Shown here one piece after another: positions 30,727 to 40,724 of a stretch of 64,000 nt of DNA; positions within the stretch are counted from its first letter, which is position 1, and every line of letters starts with the position of its first letter. Source of the stretch: Pectobacterium colocasium. Lineage in GTDB: Bacteria; Pseudomonadota; Gammaproteobacteria; Enterobacterales; Enterobacteriaceae. The notes under the pieces were generated by a model. That model was given only the letters and a program-made list of their open reading frames with translations. It had not been told where the DNA came from and ran no database searches. The translations under genes and the position numbers were made by a program. Location: positions 620,001 to 684,000 of the forward strand of contig NZ_CP084032.1 of assembly GCF_020181655.1 (NCBI RefSeq), in the 5' to 3' direction.

Positions 30727-32028
30727 TCAGTGCTGGTTGGCTTCTTTCAAGGTTTCAGCCGCAGCGGCGACTTCTGATGCAGGTTGATTTTTCAACACTG
30801 TCCAGATGACGACGGCACCTAACAAGTCGAAGACCGCCAGTGCAGCAAACAGCGGGCTGAAGCCCAACGTATCCGCCAGTGCGCCCACAACCAGCGCAAA
30901 CATGGTGCTTGCCATCCAGGCCGCCATACCGGTTAAACCGTTTGCTGTGGCCACTTCATTACGGCCAAATACGTCAGATGACAGCGTAATCAGCGCGCCG
31001 GACAGCGACTGGTGCGCGAAACCGCCGACGCACAGCAGCGCGATGGCGACGTAAGGGCTAGAGAACAGCCCGATCATTCCCGGTGCAATCATCAGTATCG
31101 CGCCCATGGTCACGACCAGCTTGCGGGAAACGATCAGGTTCACTTTGAAATATTTCTGGAACAGCATCGGGAGGTAGCCACCCAGAATGCAGCCGATATC
31201 GGCGAACAGCATCGGCATCCAGGCGAACATGGCGATTTCTTTCAGGTTAAAGCCGTAAGCTTTAAACATGAATAGCGGGATCCACGCGTTGAATGTTCCC
31301 CAGGCTGGTTCAGCCAGAAAACGCGGCAACGCGATACCCCAGAATTGGCGGTTACGCAGGATCTGCCAGGCAGACATTTTCTTCGCGTTATTGGTTTGGT
31401 GCTGTGCTTCCTGCCCGCTAAGAATATAGTCGCGCTCTTCGTCGCTGAGTTTTTTCTGATCTTTAGGGTGTTTATAAAAAACGAGCCAGCAGATGGCCCA
31501 GACCAGGCTCAGCGCACCGGTAATGATAAAGGCCATTTCCCAGCTGTGTGCCACAATCGCCCACACCACCAGCGGCGGTGCAATCATCGCGCCGATGGAT
31601 GACCCCACGTTGAAATAACCCACCGCAACAGAACGCTCTTTTGCCGGGAACCATTCGCTGCTGGCTTTCAGGCCCGCAGGGATCATCGCGGCTTCCGCCA
31701 TACCGACCGCGCCACGAGCGATCGCTAACCCTCCCCAACTGTTCGCCAGTGCGGTTCCCATGCAGAAGATGGCCCACAGAATGGCGAACATGGCATAGCC
31801 GATTTTAGTCCCCAGCAGGTCCAGCACATAACCGGCGATGGGTTGCATAATGGTATAACAAGCTGAGTAGGCAGCAACGATGTAAGAATATTGCTGTGTG
31901 GTGATATGCAATTGATCCTGTAGCGTCGGGGCGGCAACAGAAATTGCATTACGCGTCAGGTATCCCAGCACGGTACCAATGGTCACCAGGCCGATCATAT
32001 ACCAGCGTAATCCTTTGATTTTACGCAT
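30727..32028 (-). CDS. exuT: Hexuronate transporter ExuT
   Basis: A 433-residue inner-membrane transporter of the anion:cation symporter branch of the major facilitator superfamily, with about twelve membrane segments. It imports galacturonate and glucuronate released from pectin. Typical text is GLVTIGTVLGYLTRNAISVA at the first helix and GMAEAAMIPAGLKASSEWFP after helix 4. It is divergent from uxaC and shares its control region. The gene next to it is its repressor, exuR. Confidence 0.95.
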   Translation of the reverse strand: MRKIKGLRWYMIGLVTIGTVLGYLTRNAISVAAPTLQDQLHITTQQYSYIVAAYSACYTIMQPIAGYVLDLLGTKIGYAMFAILWAIFCMGTALANSWGGLAIARGAVGMAEAAMIPAGLKASSEWFPAKERSVAVGYFNVGSSIGAMIAPPLVVWAIVAHSWEMAFIITGALSLVWAICWLVFYKHPKDQKKLSDEERDYILSGQEAQHQTNNAKKMSAWQILRNRQFWGIALPRFLAEPAWGTFNAWIPLFMFKAYGFNLKEIAMFAWMPMLFADIGCILGGYLPMLFQKYFKVNLIVSRKLVVTMGAILMIAPGMIGLFSSPYVAIALLCVGGFAHQSLSGALITLSSDVFGRNEVATANGLTGMAAWMASTMFALVVGALADTLGFSPLFAALAVFDLLGAVVIWTVLKNQPASEVAAAAETLKEANQH

Positions 32029-32197
32029 TTAACTTTCTCTCCGAGTCAATGAAAAACACAGTGTGGCTCTTGAGTAGCGTCACGGTGTGCGGTGTCTTGT
32101 AATGTGGTACGACACGTTTTGTTGTTGTGCTGAGCAGGAAAACCCTTCTCTTTGTGAGATAGCGATTGAATCCCTGCTTAAGGCAGCGCTACAATAA

Positions 32198-32212
32198 TTT
32201 GTCATACAACTT
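32198..32212. promoter_or_regulatory. Candidate ExuR operator between exuT and uxaC
   Basis: TTTGTCATACAACTT matches the site upstream of exuR. The same region (32029-32443) holds a GTGATATCAC palindrome at about 32224 and CRP-like half sites (TGTGAGATATCGCG near 32361). It serves both exuT and uxaC, divergently. Confidence 0.6.
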
Positions 32213-32443
32213 TAAAAGTTGAGTGATATCACAAAACCATTATTTTTATGCGGAATAACGAATTGTTCGCTGAAATCGAGAGAGACAAGCGGTTTAAAGT
32301 GATAAGTGCTGAGTTATTGTACTGCTTGTTACATTTTTGCGATCATGACCTCACAAATACTGTGAGATATCGCGCATAATTGGTGTGATATCTTTTAACG
32401 GTCAACTAATTTGGTGCACAAGAAGCACGGTAAGGAAGAAAAC

Positions 32444-33853
32444 ATGCCCCAGTTTCTGAGTGAAGATTTTCTGTTAGACAGTGAATTTGCCCGTCGTCTC
32501 TACCATGAGTATGCCGTCGACCAGCCGATATTTGACTACCACTGCCATTTGCCGCCTGAGCAGATCGCGGAAAACTACCGTTTCAAAAATTTGTATGACA
32601 TCTGGTTGAAAGGCGATCACTACAAGTGGCGTGCGATGCGTACTAACGGCGTGCCTGAGCGTTTGTGTACGGGCGATGCCAGCGACTGGGAAAAATTTGA
32701 GGCCTGGGCCGCTACCGTGCCACACACCATCGGCAACCCGCTTTATCACTGGACACACCTGGAACTGCGCCGCCCATTTGGCGTAACCGGCACGCTGCTG
32801 TCGCCAAGCACAGCAAAAGACATTTGGGATCGCTGTAATGCCATGCTGGAGCGTGATGATTTTACTGCGCGCGGCATCATGCAGCAGATGAACGTGAAAA
32901 TGGTCGGCACGACGGACGATCCGATTGACGATCTGCGCCACCATAAAACTGTTGCTCAGGATTCAAGCTTCTCTATCAAAGTGCTGCCGAGCTGGCGCCC
33001 GGACAAAGCGTTCAACATTGAACTGGCAACCTTCAACGACTATATGGCGAAGTTGGGTGAGGTGTCCGACACCGATATCCGTCGTTTCAGCGATCTGCAA
33101 ACCGCGCTGACCAAGCGTCTGGATCACTTCGCGGCGCACGGTTGTAAAGTGTCCGACCACGCGCTGGATGTGGTGATGTTTGCGGAAGCCGATGAGTCGA
33201 CGCTGGACAGCATTCTGGCACGCCGTCTTTCTGGTGAAACGCTGAGCGAACATGAAGTGGCACAGTTCAAGACCGGCGTTCTGGTCTGGCTGGGAGCGGA
33301 ATACGCGCGTCGTGGCTGGGTGCAGCAGTACCACATTGGCGCGCTGCGCAACAATAACCTGCGTCAGTTCAAGCTACTGGGGCCGGACGTGGGCTTCGAT
33401 TCCATCAACGACCGTCCGCTGGCTCAGGAACTGTCTCGCCTGCTCAGCAAGCAGAATGAAGAAAACCTACTGCCGAAAACCATTCTTTACTGCCTGAACC
33501 CGCGCGATAACGAAGTGCTCGGTACCATGATCGGCAACTTCCAGGGTGAAGGGATGCCGGGCAAGATGCAGTTCGGTTCCGGCTGGTGGTTCAACGATCA
33601 GAAAGACGGTATGCAACGTCAGATGACCCAGCTTGCGCAGCTTGGTTTGCTAAGCCGTTTCGTCGGTATGCTGACGGATAGCCGTAGCTTCCTGTCTTAT
33701 ACCCGCCATGAATATTTCCGCCGCATTCTGTGCCAGATGATTGGCCGCTGGGTGGAAGATGGCGAAGCGCCAGCCGATCTGCCATTGCTGGGCGAAATGG
33801 TGAAAAACATCAGTTTCGATAACGCTAAAAACTATTTTGCCATCGAGCTGTAA
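32444..33853 (+). CDS. uxaC: Glucuronate (uronate) isomerase
   Basis: A 469-residue cytoplasmic enzyme that converts galacturonate to tagaturonate and glucuronate to fructuronate. Family blocks include [20 protein letters not shown], with metal-binding His residues near the N-terminus, and [20 protein letters not shown]. The ATG used ([10 protein letters not shown]) follows AAGGAAG; an ATG eleven codons earlier is unsupported. It is the first gene of uxaC-uxaB-uxaA. Confidence 0.97.
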   Translation: MPQFLSEDFLLDSEFARRLYHEYAVDQPIFDYHCHLPPEQIAENYRFKNLYDIWLKGDHYKWRAMRTNGVPERLCTGDASDWEKFEAWAATVPHTIGNPLYHWTHLELRRPFGVTGTLLSPSTAKDIWDRCNAMLERDDFTARGIMQQMNVKMVGTTDDPIDDLRHHKTVAQDSSFSIKVLPSWRPDKAFNIELATFNDYMAKLGEVSDTDIRRFSDLQTALTKRLDHFAAHGCKVSDHALDVVMFAEADESTLDSILARRLSGETLSEHEVAQFKTGVLVWLGAEYARRGWVQQYHIGALRNNNLRQFKLLGPDVGFDSINDRPLAQELSRLLSKQNEENLLPKTILYCLNPRDNEVLGTMIGNFQGEGMPGKMQFGSGWWFNDQKDGMQRQMTQLAQLGLLSRFVGMLTDSRSFLSYTRHEYFRRILCQMIGRWVEDGEAPADLPLLGEMVKNISFDNAKNYFAIEL

Positions 33854-33982
33854 TTCCACCGCGTCGTAGGGTGTGAATTGTGCGGGGGCGCGGCAGTAAG
33901 ATTCCCAAAGGGGCTTACGCCGCGGTTCCCGGTGTCTCGGTCTTTTGTCATCGGCACTGGTGGTGATTCGGTGCGGGTGAAT

Positions 33983-34117
<135 letters not shown>

Positions 34118-34183
34118 CAGGGCAAGGATGACGGTGGTTCGGTCGTGCCCTGAATGTGAGATTCGTCCTGAGGTAGCCTGTTA

Positions 34184-35650
34184 ATGCAAACGTTAAATCG
34201 TCGTAACTTCCCTGGTCGTCAACACCCGGATCGCGTTATCCAGTTTGGTGAAGGCAACTTCTTGCGTGCCTTCGTCGACTGGCAGTTGGATTTGCTGAAT
34301 GAACACACCGATCTGGATGCGGGTATTGTCGTTGTTCGTCCGATCGATTCTGATTTCCCACCCGCGCTGGACACTCAGGATGGGTTGTACACCACCATTA
34401 TCCGTGGTCTGAACGAGCAGGGCGAAGCCGTGCGCGAGCCCCGTCTGATCCGTTCGGTAAACCGTGAAATCAACGTGTACCGTCAGTTCGATGAATATCT
34501 GGCGCTGGCGCATGATCCAAACATTCGTTTTGTTTTCTCCAATACTACCGAAGCGGGTATCAGCTATCACGCAGACGACCGCCTGAACGACGCGCCGCCT
34601 GTTAGCTTCCCGGCGAAATTAACCCGTCTGCTGTATGAGCGTTTCTGTCATTTTGACGGCGCAGCGGATAAAGGCTGGGTGCTGTTACCGTGCGAGCTGA
34701 TTGATTACAACGGCGTAGCGCTGAAAGAACTGGTGCTGCGCTATGCCGCACAGTGGAAACTGACGCCAACGTTTACCGCCTGGCTGAACGATCACAACAC
34801 CTTCTGCTCGACGCTGGTAGACCGCATTGTGACGGGTTACCCACGTGCCGAAGTTGAAGCACTAGAGCAGGAAATGGGCTACAAGGATACCTTCTGGGAC
34901 ACGGCAGAACATTTCTACCTGTTCGTGATTCAGGGGCCACAGTGGCTGGCAGAAGAGTTGCGTTTGAACAAGCTGGATCTGAACATTCGTATTGTTGATG
35001 ACATCAAGCCGTATAAAGAACGTAAAGTGGCGATTCTCAATGGCGCCCACACTGCGCTGGTGCCAGTCGCATTCCTGGCGGGTCTGGATACCGTTGGCGA
35101 GTCGATGGATGATGCCCTGATTGGCAAATTCGTAGAAAAGACCATTGCCGAAGAGATTGTGCCGGTATTGGATTTGCCTCATGACGAACTGACCTCGTTT
35201 GCTCAGGCCGTGCTAAGCCGCTTCCGTAACCCCTTCATTCAGCATCAGCTGTTGTCTATCTCGCTGAATGGTATGACTAAATTCCGCACCCGCATCCTGC
35301 CGCAACTGCTGACTTACCGTGAGCGCCACGGTGAACTGCCTGCTCGTTTGACGTTTGCGCTGGCGGCTTTGATTGCATTCTACCGCGGTGAACGCAGCGG
35401 TGAAGGTGATGCGTTACAAACCTACCCGTTGCAGGATGATGCACATTGGCTGGAGCGTTATTCCACGCTGTGGGCAGGCGTAAAAGAGAACACCGTCAGC
35501 CTGGCTGAGCTGGTGAATGTTGTGCTGCGCGATGCCGATCACTGGGAACAGGATTTAACGCTGGTTCCTGGTCTGGCTGCGCAGGTGACTGAACAGTTGC
35601 AAACCATCGTTGAGCGCGGCATGCGCGCAGCCGTGGAAGGTTATTGCTAA
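34184..35650 (+). CDS. uxaB: Tagaturonate reductase (altronate oxidoreductase)
   Basis: A 488-residue cytoplasmic NADH enzyme of the polyol/mannitol dehydrogenase family that reduces tagaturonate to altronate. The N-terminal nucleotide-binding region includes [19 protein letters not shown], and the C-terminal domain has the conserved [20 protein letters not shown] block with the catalytic Lys-Asn-His set. Between uxaC and uxaA; in E. coli uxaB sits elsewhere, so the three-gene arrangement is a difference. AGGT precedes the ATG. Confidence 0.96.
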   Translation: MQTLNRRNFPGRQHPDRVIQFGEGNFLRAFVDWQLDLLNEHTDLDAGIVVVRPIDSDFPPALDTQDGLYTTIIRGLNEQGEAVREPRLIRSVNREINVYRQFDEYLALAHDPNIRFVFSNTTEAGISYHADDRLNDAPPVSFPAKLTRLLYERFCHFDGAADKGWVLLPCELIDYNGVALKELVLRYAAQWKLTPTFTAWLNDHNTFCSTLVDRIVTGYPRAEVEALEQEMGYKDTFWDTAEHFYLFVIQGPQWLAEELRLNKLDLNIRIVDDIKPYKERKVAILNGAHTALVPVAFLAGLDTVGESMDDALIGKFVEKTIAEEIVPVLDLPHDELTSFAQAVLSRFRNPFIQHQLLSISLNGMTKFRTRILPQLLTYRERHGELPARLTFALAALIAFYRGERSGEGDALQTYPLQDDAHWLERYSTLWAGVKENTVSLAELVNVVLRDADHWEQDLTLVPGLAAQVTEQLQTIVERGMRAAVEGYC

Positions 35651-35669
35651 TTAGCAAGAAGGGTTATCC

Positions 35670-37160
35670 ATGCAAAGTATTATAAAAATTCATTCTCTGG
35701 ACAATGTGGCTGTCGCCCTGCGTGATGTTGAGCAAGGCGAAACGGTGTCGGTGGATAGTCATACGGTGACACTTCAGCAACCTGTCGTGCGCGGACATAA
35801 GTTCGCGCTGGAAACCATCGCACCGGGAGAAATGATTACCAAGTATGGCCTGCCGATCGGCCATGCGCTGGTGTCTATTGCCCCCGGAGAACATATTCAT
35901 TCCCAGAATGCGAAAACCAACCTGAGCGATCTGGATGAATATCAATACCAGCCTGAGTTTATCGACCTGCCGCCGCAAATGGGCGATCGGGACGTGCAGC
36001 TCTATCGTCGCAAAAATGGCGATGTCGGTATCCGCAATGAGTTGTGGATCCTGCCAACCGTCGGTTGCGTGAACGGGATCGCACGCCAGATTCAGCAGCG
36101 TTTCCTGAAAGAAACCAATGACGCGGAAGGTATCGACGGCGTTTATCTGTTTAGTCATACCTTCGGCTGCTCACAGCTCGGTCAGGATCACGAAAATACC
36201 CGTACGATGCTGCAAAACATGGTGCGTCACCCGAATGCGGGGGCTGTACTGGTGATCGGTCTGGGCTGTGAGAACAATCAGGTTGATGCATTCCGCACGA
36301 CGCTGGGCGATTTTGATTCCGATCGCGTAACGTTCATGGTGTGCCAGCAGCAGGACGATGAAGTTGAAGCCGGCCTGGAGCGTCTGCATACGCTGTATGA
36401 GGCGATGCGTCATGACAAACGCGAGCCGGGTAAGCTGAGCGAACTGAAATTTGGTCTGGAATGTGGTGGTTCTGATGGGCTGTCTGGGATTACGGCCAAC
36501 CCGCTGTTAGGCCGTTTCTCCGACTATCTGATCGCCAACGGCGGCACCACCGTGCTGACCGAAGTGCCAGAAATGTTCGGTGCGGAACGTATTCTGATGA
36601 GCCGCTGCCGTGATGAAGCGACGTTTGAGAAAACCGTGCACATGGTGAACGATTTCAAACAGTACTTCATCGCGCACGACCAGCCTATTTACGAAAACCC
36701 ATCGCCGGGTAACAAGGCGGGGGGGATCACCACGCTGGAAGAGAAATCACTGGGCTGTACGCAAAAAGCCGGACAGAGCAAAGTGGTTGACGTACTGAAA
36801 TATGGTGAGCGCTTACATACTCCGGGGCTCAACCTGCTCAGCGCACCGGGGAATGATGCCGTCGCAACCAGCGCGCTGGCGGGAGCCGGTTGCCATATGG
36901 TGCTGTTCAGTACCGGACGTGGAACACCTTACGGCGGCTTCGTACCTACCGTAAAACTGGCGACCAACAGTGAACTGGCGAAGAAGAAACCGCATTGGAT
37001 CGATTTTGATGCGGGGCGTCTGATCCATGACATGCCGATGGATGAACTGCTGAGCCAGTTTGTCGAGCTGATTGTCGAGATTGCTGATGGCAAGCGTACG
37101 AAGAATGAAGTGAACGACTTCCGTGAATTAGCCATATTTAAGAGTGGCGTAACGTTGTAA
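35670..37160 (+). CDS. uxaA: Altronate dehydratase
   Basis: A 496-residue cytoplasmic enzyme that dehydrates altronate to 2-keto-3-deoxygluconate. An N-terminal SAF domain (about residues 10-90, SLDNVAVALRDVEQGETVSV) is followed by the UxaA catalytic domain, with RKNGDVGIRNELWILPTVGC and Cys residues in GLGCENNQVD and GLECGGSDG that may hold iron. It lies 19 bases after uxaB, with GAAGGG before the ATG. The product feeds the KdgK-KdgA route to pyruvate and triose phosphate. Followed by a terminator. Confidence 0.97.
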   Translation: MQSIIKIHSLDNVAVALRDVEQGETVSVDSHTVTLQQPVVRGHKFALETIAPGEMITKYGLPIGHALVSIAPGEHIHSQNAKTNLSDLDEYQYQPEFIDLPPQMGDRDVQLYRRKNGDVGIRNELWILPTVGCVNGIARQIQQRFLKETNDAEGIDGVYLFSHTFGCSQLGQDHENTRTMLQNMVRHPNAGAVLVIGLGCENNQVDAFRTTLGDFDSDRVTFMVCQQQDDEVEAGLERLHTLYEAMRHDKREPGKLSELKFGLECGGSDGLSGITANPLLGRFSDYLIANGGTTVLTEVPEMFGAERILMSRCRDEATFEKTVHMVNDFKQYFIAHDQPIYENPSPGNKAGGITTLEEKSLGCTQKAGQSKVVDVLKYGERLHTPGLNLLSAPGNDAVATSALAGAGCHMVLFSTGRGTPYGGFVPTVKLATNSELAKKKPHWIDFDAGRLIHDMPMDELLSQFVELIVEIADGKRTKNEVNDFRELAIFKSGVTL

Positions 37161-37180
37161 ATTCTATTCATTCCAATTAA

Positions 37181-37200
37181 AATAAAACGGCGTTTCATTT
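37181..37200. promoter_or_regulatory. KdgR-box-like palindrome between uxaA and ygjV
   Basis: AATAAAACGGCGTTTCATTT is palindromic in pattern and fits the KdgR-type operator of pectinolytic enterobacteria (AATGAAA-N6-TTTCATT) with few differences. It stands 49 bases upstream of ygjV and overlaps the uxaA terminator stem. Function inferred. Confidence 0.4.
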
Positions 37201-37222
37201 TTATAATGGCGCCGTTTTTTTT
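37185..37222 (+). terminator. Terminator of the uxaCBA operon
   Basis: AAACGGCG pairs with CGCCGTTT across a 17-base loop, followed by a run of T. Confidence 0.8.
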
Positions 37223-37249
37223 CGCAGCAACTTTTTAGAGGCAGGGATC

Positions 37250-37780
37250 ATGACACAGTATTGGATTGCCCAGTCTGTTGGTGTACTGGCGTTTCTGGTC
37301 GGTATCACCATGTTTTTCAACCGTAACGATCAAAAATTCAAAATACAGCTCTCGGCATACAGCGCCGTGATTGGCCTGCATTTCTTCCTGATGGGGGCAA
37401 ATGCGGCGGGTGCCAGCGCATTGTTGAACTCGGCACGTACGCTAATCTCACTGAAAACACACAACATCCTCGTGATGTTTGTCTTTATCTCACTGACGCT
37501 GCTCTTTGGTTTATCGGGCATGCACCATCCTATGGAACTGTTGCCGATAGCAGGCACGGTTGCCAGTACCTGGGCGCTGTTTCGCACCTCTGGGCTGACG
37601 ACGCGCTGCGTGATGTGGTGCTCAACCGCCTGCTGGGTGGTACACAATATCTGGCTGGGATCGATTGGTGGATCGCTGATCGAAGGGAGTTTCCTGCTGA
37701 TGAACGGCTTTAACATCATCCGCTTCTGGCGCATGCAGCAGCGCGGCATCGATCCTTTCAGCGTAGAGAAAAAAGCGTAA
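37250..37780 (+). CDS. ygjV: YgjV-family inner-membrane protein
   Basis: A 176-residue protein with about five membrane segments (for example VGVLAFLVGITMFFNRNDQK and the HNILVMFVFISLTLLFGLSG segment), matching E. coli YgjV, which also follows uxaA. It looks like a small transporter or membrane-embedded protein; function not known. GAGGCAGGG precedes the ATG. A terminator and a KdgR-like palindrome stand between it and uxaA. It is convergent with sstT; the pair TTAACGC/GCGTTAA at about 37802-37835 may end both. Confidence 0.88.
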   Translation: MTQYWIAQSVGVLAFLVGITMFFNRNDQKFKIQLSAYSAVIGLHFFLMGANAAGASALLNSARTLISLKTHNILVMFVFISLTLLFGLSGMHHPMELLPIAGTVASTWALFRTSGLTTRCVMWCSTACWVVHNIWLGSIGGSLIEGSFLLMNGFNIIRFWRMQQRGIDPFSVEKKA

Positions 37781-37864
37781 TTTCGAAGGTTTCTCATCAT
37801 GTTAACGCTGCTCGTTTTAAAGCGAACGGCGTTAAAGGAAGAGGGATCATTAATCCCTAATCGG

Positions 37865-39112
37865 TTACAGCAGATTCAAGCGCTCTTTTTCCGCCAGTTT
37901 AGCGTCTTCCGCGTGGCACACGGCGGCGATGAACATCACGTCCGTCGAGGAGTTCACCGCGGTTTCGGCGGAATCCTGCAAGACGCCAATGATGAAGCCA
38001 ACTGCGACCACCTGCATGGCGATATCATTGGAAATCCCGAACATGCTGCACGCCAGCGGGATCAGCAGCAGTGAACCGCCTGCCACGCCCGATGCACCAC
38101 AGGCACACAGCGACGCCACGACGCTGAGCAGCAGCGCGGTCGGTACGTCAATCTGAATACCTAACGTATGTGCCGCAGCCAGCGTTAACACCGTGATGGT
38201 AATCGCTGCACCCGCCATATTGATGGTGGCACCCAGCGGGATAGCGACAGAATAGGTGTCTTCATCCAGATTCAGCTTGCGGCACAGTTCCATATTTACC
38301 GGGATGTTAGCGGCAGAACTGCGGGTGAAGAACGCCGTCACACCGCTCTCGCGCAGGCAGCGCAGTACCAATGGATAAGGGTTGCTGCGAATCTTCCAGT
38401 AAACGATCAGTGGATTGACCACCAGCGCGACCAGCAGCATACCGCCAATCAGCACCATCAGCAGATGGGCATAGCCCCACAGTGCGCTGAAGCCCGTTTC
38501 TGCCAGCGTTGACGCGACCAGTCCGAAAATCCCCAGCGGGGCAAAGCGAATGACCACGCGCACAATCATGGTGACCGCGTTGGAGGCATCGGTAATCATG
38601 CTCTTCGTGCTGTCCGAACCGTGGCGGAACGCAATGCCCAGACCAACGGCCCAGACCAGAATACCGATGTAATTCGCATTCAGCAGTGCGTGAATTGGGT
38701 TGGCGATGATGCTCATCAACAACCCTTTCAGCACGTCGACAATACCTGACGGCGGCGTGATGTCGGTGGCCTGGGCGCTGAGCGCCAACGTAGAAGGGAA
38801 GAGTACGCTGAGCACAACGGCAATCAGTGCTGCAGAGAAGGTTCCGATGAGGTAAAGAAACAGGATCGGACGGATATTGGTTTTCTGCCCTTGCTGGTGG
38901 TTAGCGATAGACGCCATGACCAGCACCAATACCAGAACGGGTGCGACGGCTTTCAATGCACCGACGAACAGCGTTCCCAATAAACCGGCAGCCAGCGCGG
39001 CCTGTGTAGACAGCGAGGCCAGAATAATCCCGGCTGCGAGCCCCAGAAGAATCTGTTTAACCAGGCTGCCGCGAGTAATGTACTGCAAAAAACGAGAGTA
39101 TTGAGTTTCCAT
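37865..39112 (-). CDS. sstT: Na+/serine-threonine symporter SstT
   Basis: A 415-residue inner-membrane protein of the dicarboxylate/amino acid:cation symporter family, one residue longer than E. coli SstT. The family motifs are [19 protein letters not shown] (re-entrant loop 1 with Ser-Ser) and [20 protein letters not shown] (NMxGAA). About eight membrane helices plus two re-entrant loops. It imports serine and threonine with sodium. Convergent with ygjV; a tandem repeat lies upstream. Confidence 0.96.
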   Translation of the reverse strand: METQYSRFLQYITRGSLVKQILLGLAAGIILASLSTQAALAAGLLGTLFVGALKAVAPVLVLVLVMASIANHQQGQKTNIRPILFLYLIGTFSAALIAVVLSVLFPSTLALSAQATDITPPSGIVDVLKGLLMSIIANPIHALLNANYIGILVWAVGLGIAFRHGSDSTKSMITDASNAVTMIVRVVIRFAPLGIFGLVASTLAETGFSALWGYAHLLMVLIGGMLLVALVVNPLIVYWKIRSNPYPLVLRCLRESGVTAFFTRSSAANIPVNMELCRKLNLDEDTYSVAIPLGATINMAGAAITITVLTLAAAHTLGIQIDVPTALLLSVVASLCACGASGVAGGSLLLIPLACSMFGISNDIAMQVVAVGFIIGVLQDSAETAVNSSTDVMFIAAVCHAEDAKLAEKERLNLL

Positions 39113-39270
39113 AATTTTGACGGCGTAGCCGTTCCGCTAAGTGGTTGTCTGTACGGATTTGGCACCTCTGACATGTGTCGGGTGATTTTTTCTTTCCGTA
39201 ACGAAATGTGTTTGCACGTGTCAGTATATGAAAATTTATTTTTGAGAAAAGCGATGATGTGGTTTTTTAT

Positions 39271-39443
39271 GACGGACATCCTTGTCCGTCACCCTGCGGG
39301 CCGTTGCTGCGCAACGTTGAAAAACGCTCCCGACGTTTTTTTATGACGGACGTCCTTGTCCGTCACCCTGCGGGCCGTTGCTGCGCAACGTTGAAAAACG
39401 CTCCCGACGTTTTTTTATGACGGACATCCTTGTCCGTCACCCT
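39271..39443. repeat. 74-bp tandem repeat, 2.3 copies
   Basis: Units start at 39271, 39345 and 39419; the third is cut off after about 25 bases. The first two are identical except for ACATC/ACGTC. Each unit contains GACGGACATCCTTGTCCGTC (8-bp inverted repeat), GTTGCTGCGCAAC (another) and ends CGACGTTTTTTTAT. It lies between divergent sstT and the alx terminator. Confidence 0.92.
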
Positions 39444-39463
39444 AAGATGGAACGAGGAAAGGG

Positions 39464-39491
39464 TCTCCGCACGGTGGGAACCGTGCGGAGA
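39464..39491 (-). terminator. Terminator after alx
   Basis: TCTCCGCACGGT and ACCGTGCGGAGA form a perfect 12-bp stem with a four-base loop just after the alx stop; on the minus strand ACCCTTTCC follows. Confidence 0.7.
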
Positions 39492-39498
39492 GAAAGGA

Positions 39499-40452
39499 TT
39501 AACGCTCGGCGCGTTTGTTCACCCAGACGTTGATCAGCATGGTGATGATAAGAATGCTGGCAACGACGCCCAGAGAAATCGCCACCGGAATATGGAAAAT
39601 GTCGATGAGCATCATCTTGGTACCAATGAAGATCAGGATGACGGCCAGGCCATATTTCAACAGTGAGAAGCGCTCAGCCACACCAGCCAGCAGGAAGTAC
39701 ATCGCACGCAGGCCCAGAATAGCGAACAGGTTGGATGTCAGCACGATAAAGGGATCGGTGGTGACGGCGAAAATGGCCGGGATACTGTCGACGGCGAAAA
39801 TGACGTCGCTGATTTCAACCATGATCAGTACCATAAACAGCGGGGTGGCATACAGGATACCGTTACGGCGGACGAAGAACTTTTCGTTCTCGATGGTATC
39901 CGTCATGCGCAAACGGCTACGCAGCCAGCGTACCAGCGGCTTGTCGCCGATCGCCCCGTCATCTTCTTTCGCCAGCGCCATTTTAAGGCCGGTGAACAGC
40001 AGGAACGCTCCGAACACGTAGAGTAGCCACTGGAACTGCGTGACCAGCCAACTGCCGCCAAACACCATCAGCGTTCTGAGAACGATGGCGCCTAACACGC
40101 CGTAAATCAGCACGCGGCGCTGGTATTGTGGGGGAACGGCGAAGTAGCTAAATAGCATCAGCCAGACGAAGACGTTATCGACGGCGAGGGCTTTCTCGAT
40201 CAAATAACCGGTCAGGAAGGCCAGCGACTGGGCGTTGGCCACCTCGCGGCCCATCGTGCCGTCCAGATACCACCAAAAACCGGCGTTGAACAGCAGCGAG
40301 AGCGTAACCCAGATGATAGACCAGACGGCAGCCTGCTTGAACGTCATTACTGTCGACCCTTTGCGCCCTTGATAGAGCAGGTCGATGGCCAGCATCACTA
40401 TAACAATGGCAGCGAAGCTGCCCCATAACCATGGCGTGCCGATGGTGTGCAT
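39499..40452 (-). CDS. alx: TerC-family manganese exporter Alx
   Basis: A 317-residue inner-membrane protein of the TerC family, with about nine membrane segments. Family marks: [20 protein letters not shown] and [20 protein letters not shown], with the acidic residues of the metal path. In E. coli Alx is induced at alkaline pH and by manganese through its riboswitch and exports manganese. The ATG ([12 protein letters not shown]) follows AAGGA; the frame is open 34 codons upstream, but that is riboswitch. Neighbour ygjR as in E. coli. Confidence 0.95.
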   Translation of the reverse strand: MHTIGTPWLWGSFAAIVIVMLAIDLLYQGRKGSTVMTFKQAAVWSIIWVTLSLLFNAGFWWYLDGTMGREVANAQSLAFLTGYLIEKALAVDNVFVWLMLFSYFAVPPQYQRRVLIYGVLGAIVLRTLMVFGGSWLVTQFQWLLYVFGAFLLFTGLKMALAKEDDGAIGDKPLVRWLRSRLRMTDTIENEKFFVRRNGILYATPLFMVLIMVEISDVIFAVDSIPAIFAVTTDPFIVLTSNLFAILGLRAMYFLLAGVAERFSLLKYGLAVILIFIGTKMMLIDIFHIPVAISLGVVASILIITMLINVWVNKRAER

Positions 40453-40474
40453 AGCAAGATCCTTAAATAGAAAC

Positions 40475-40506
40475 AAAAACGGCCGACGTCGGAAGGACGC
40501 TGGCCG
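40475..40506 (-). terminator. Terminator-like expression platform of the alx riboswitch
   Basis: On the minus strand CGGCCAGCGTC pairs with GACGTCGGCCG (10 of 11, TTCC-type loop), followed by five T. It lies between the aptamer and the alx start, so metal binding could control termination. Confidence 0.75.
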
Positions 40507-40520
40507 CTTGTTATTAAAGC

Positions 40521-40674
40521 TGCAAATGCACCTCGCCTTCCGGCAAGGTCTCACTTACAACATTAATGAAGCTGTCTCATCAAGAATCGAGCTTTTCATC
40601 AAAGTTGCCCAGTAACCGGATGCGGAACGCATCGTAATGACGATTAGCTGGCGGAAAAGTTACTCCCCTTTGCC
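40521..40674 (-). ncRNA. sraF: yybP-ykoY (manganese) riboswitch, sraF/PRE element of alx
   Basis: On the minus strand the conserved opening AAAGGGGAGTAAC and the closing GAGACCTTGCCGGAAGGCGA followed by GGTGCAT are both present, with the hairpin GCGTTCCGCATCC between. These are the conserved parts of the yybP-ykoY aptamer, which binds manganese. In E. coli the alx leader (PRE/sraF) lies at the same place between ygjR and alx and responds to pH and manganese. Confidence 0.9.
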
Positions 40675-40724
40675 TGATAGAAGATAGGTGAAAAGATGAT
40701 CCTGGTCAAATAATTATCGCTGCC

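Noticed and set aside
32224..32233. GTGATATCAC as a CRP site
   Set aside because: The half sites are two bases apart rather than six, so it does not fit the CRP pattern although palindromic.
39271..39443. CRISPR array
   Set aside because: The 74-bp units follow each other without variable spacers, with just over two copies and no cas genes.
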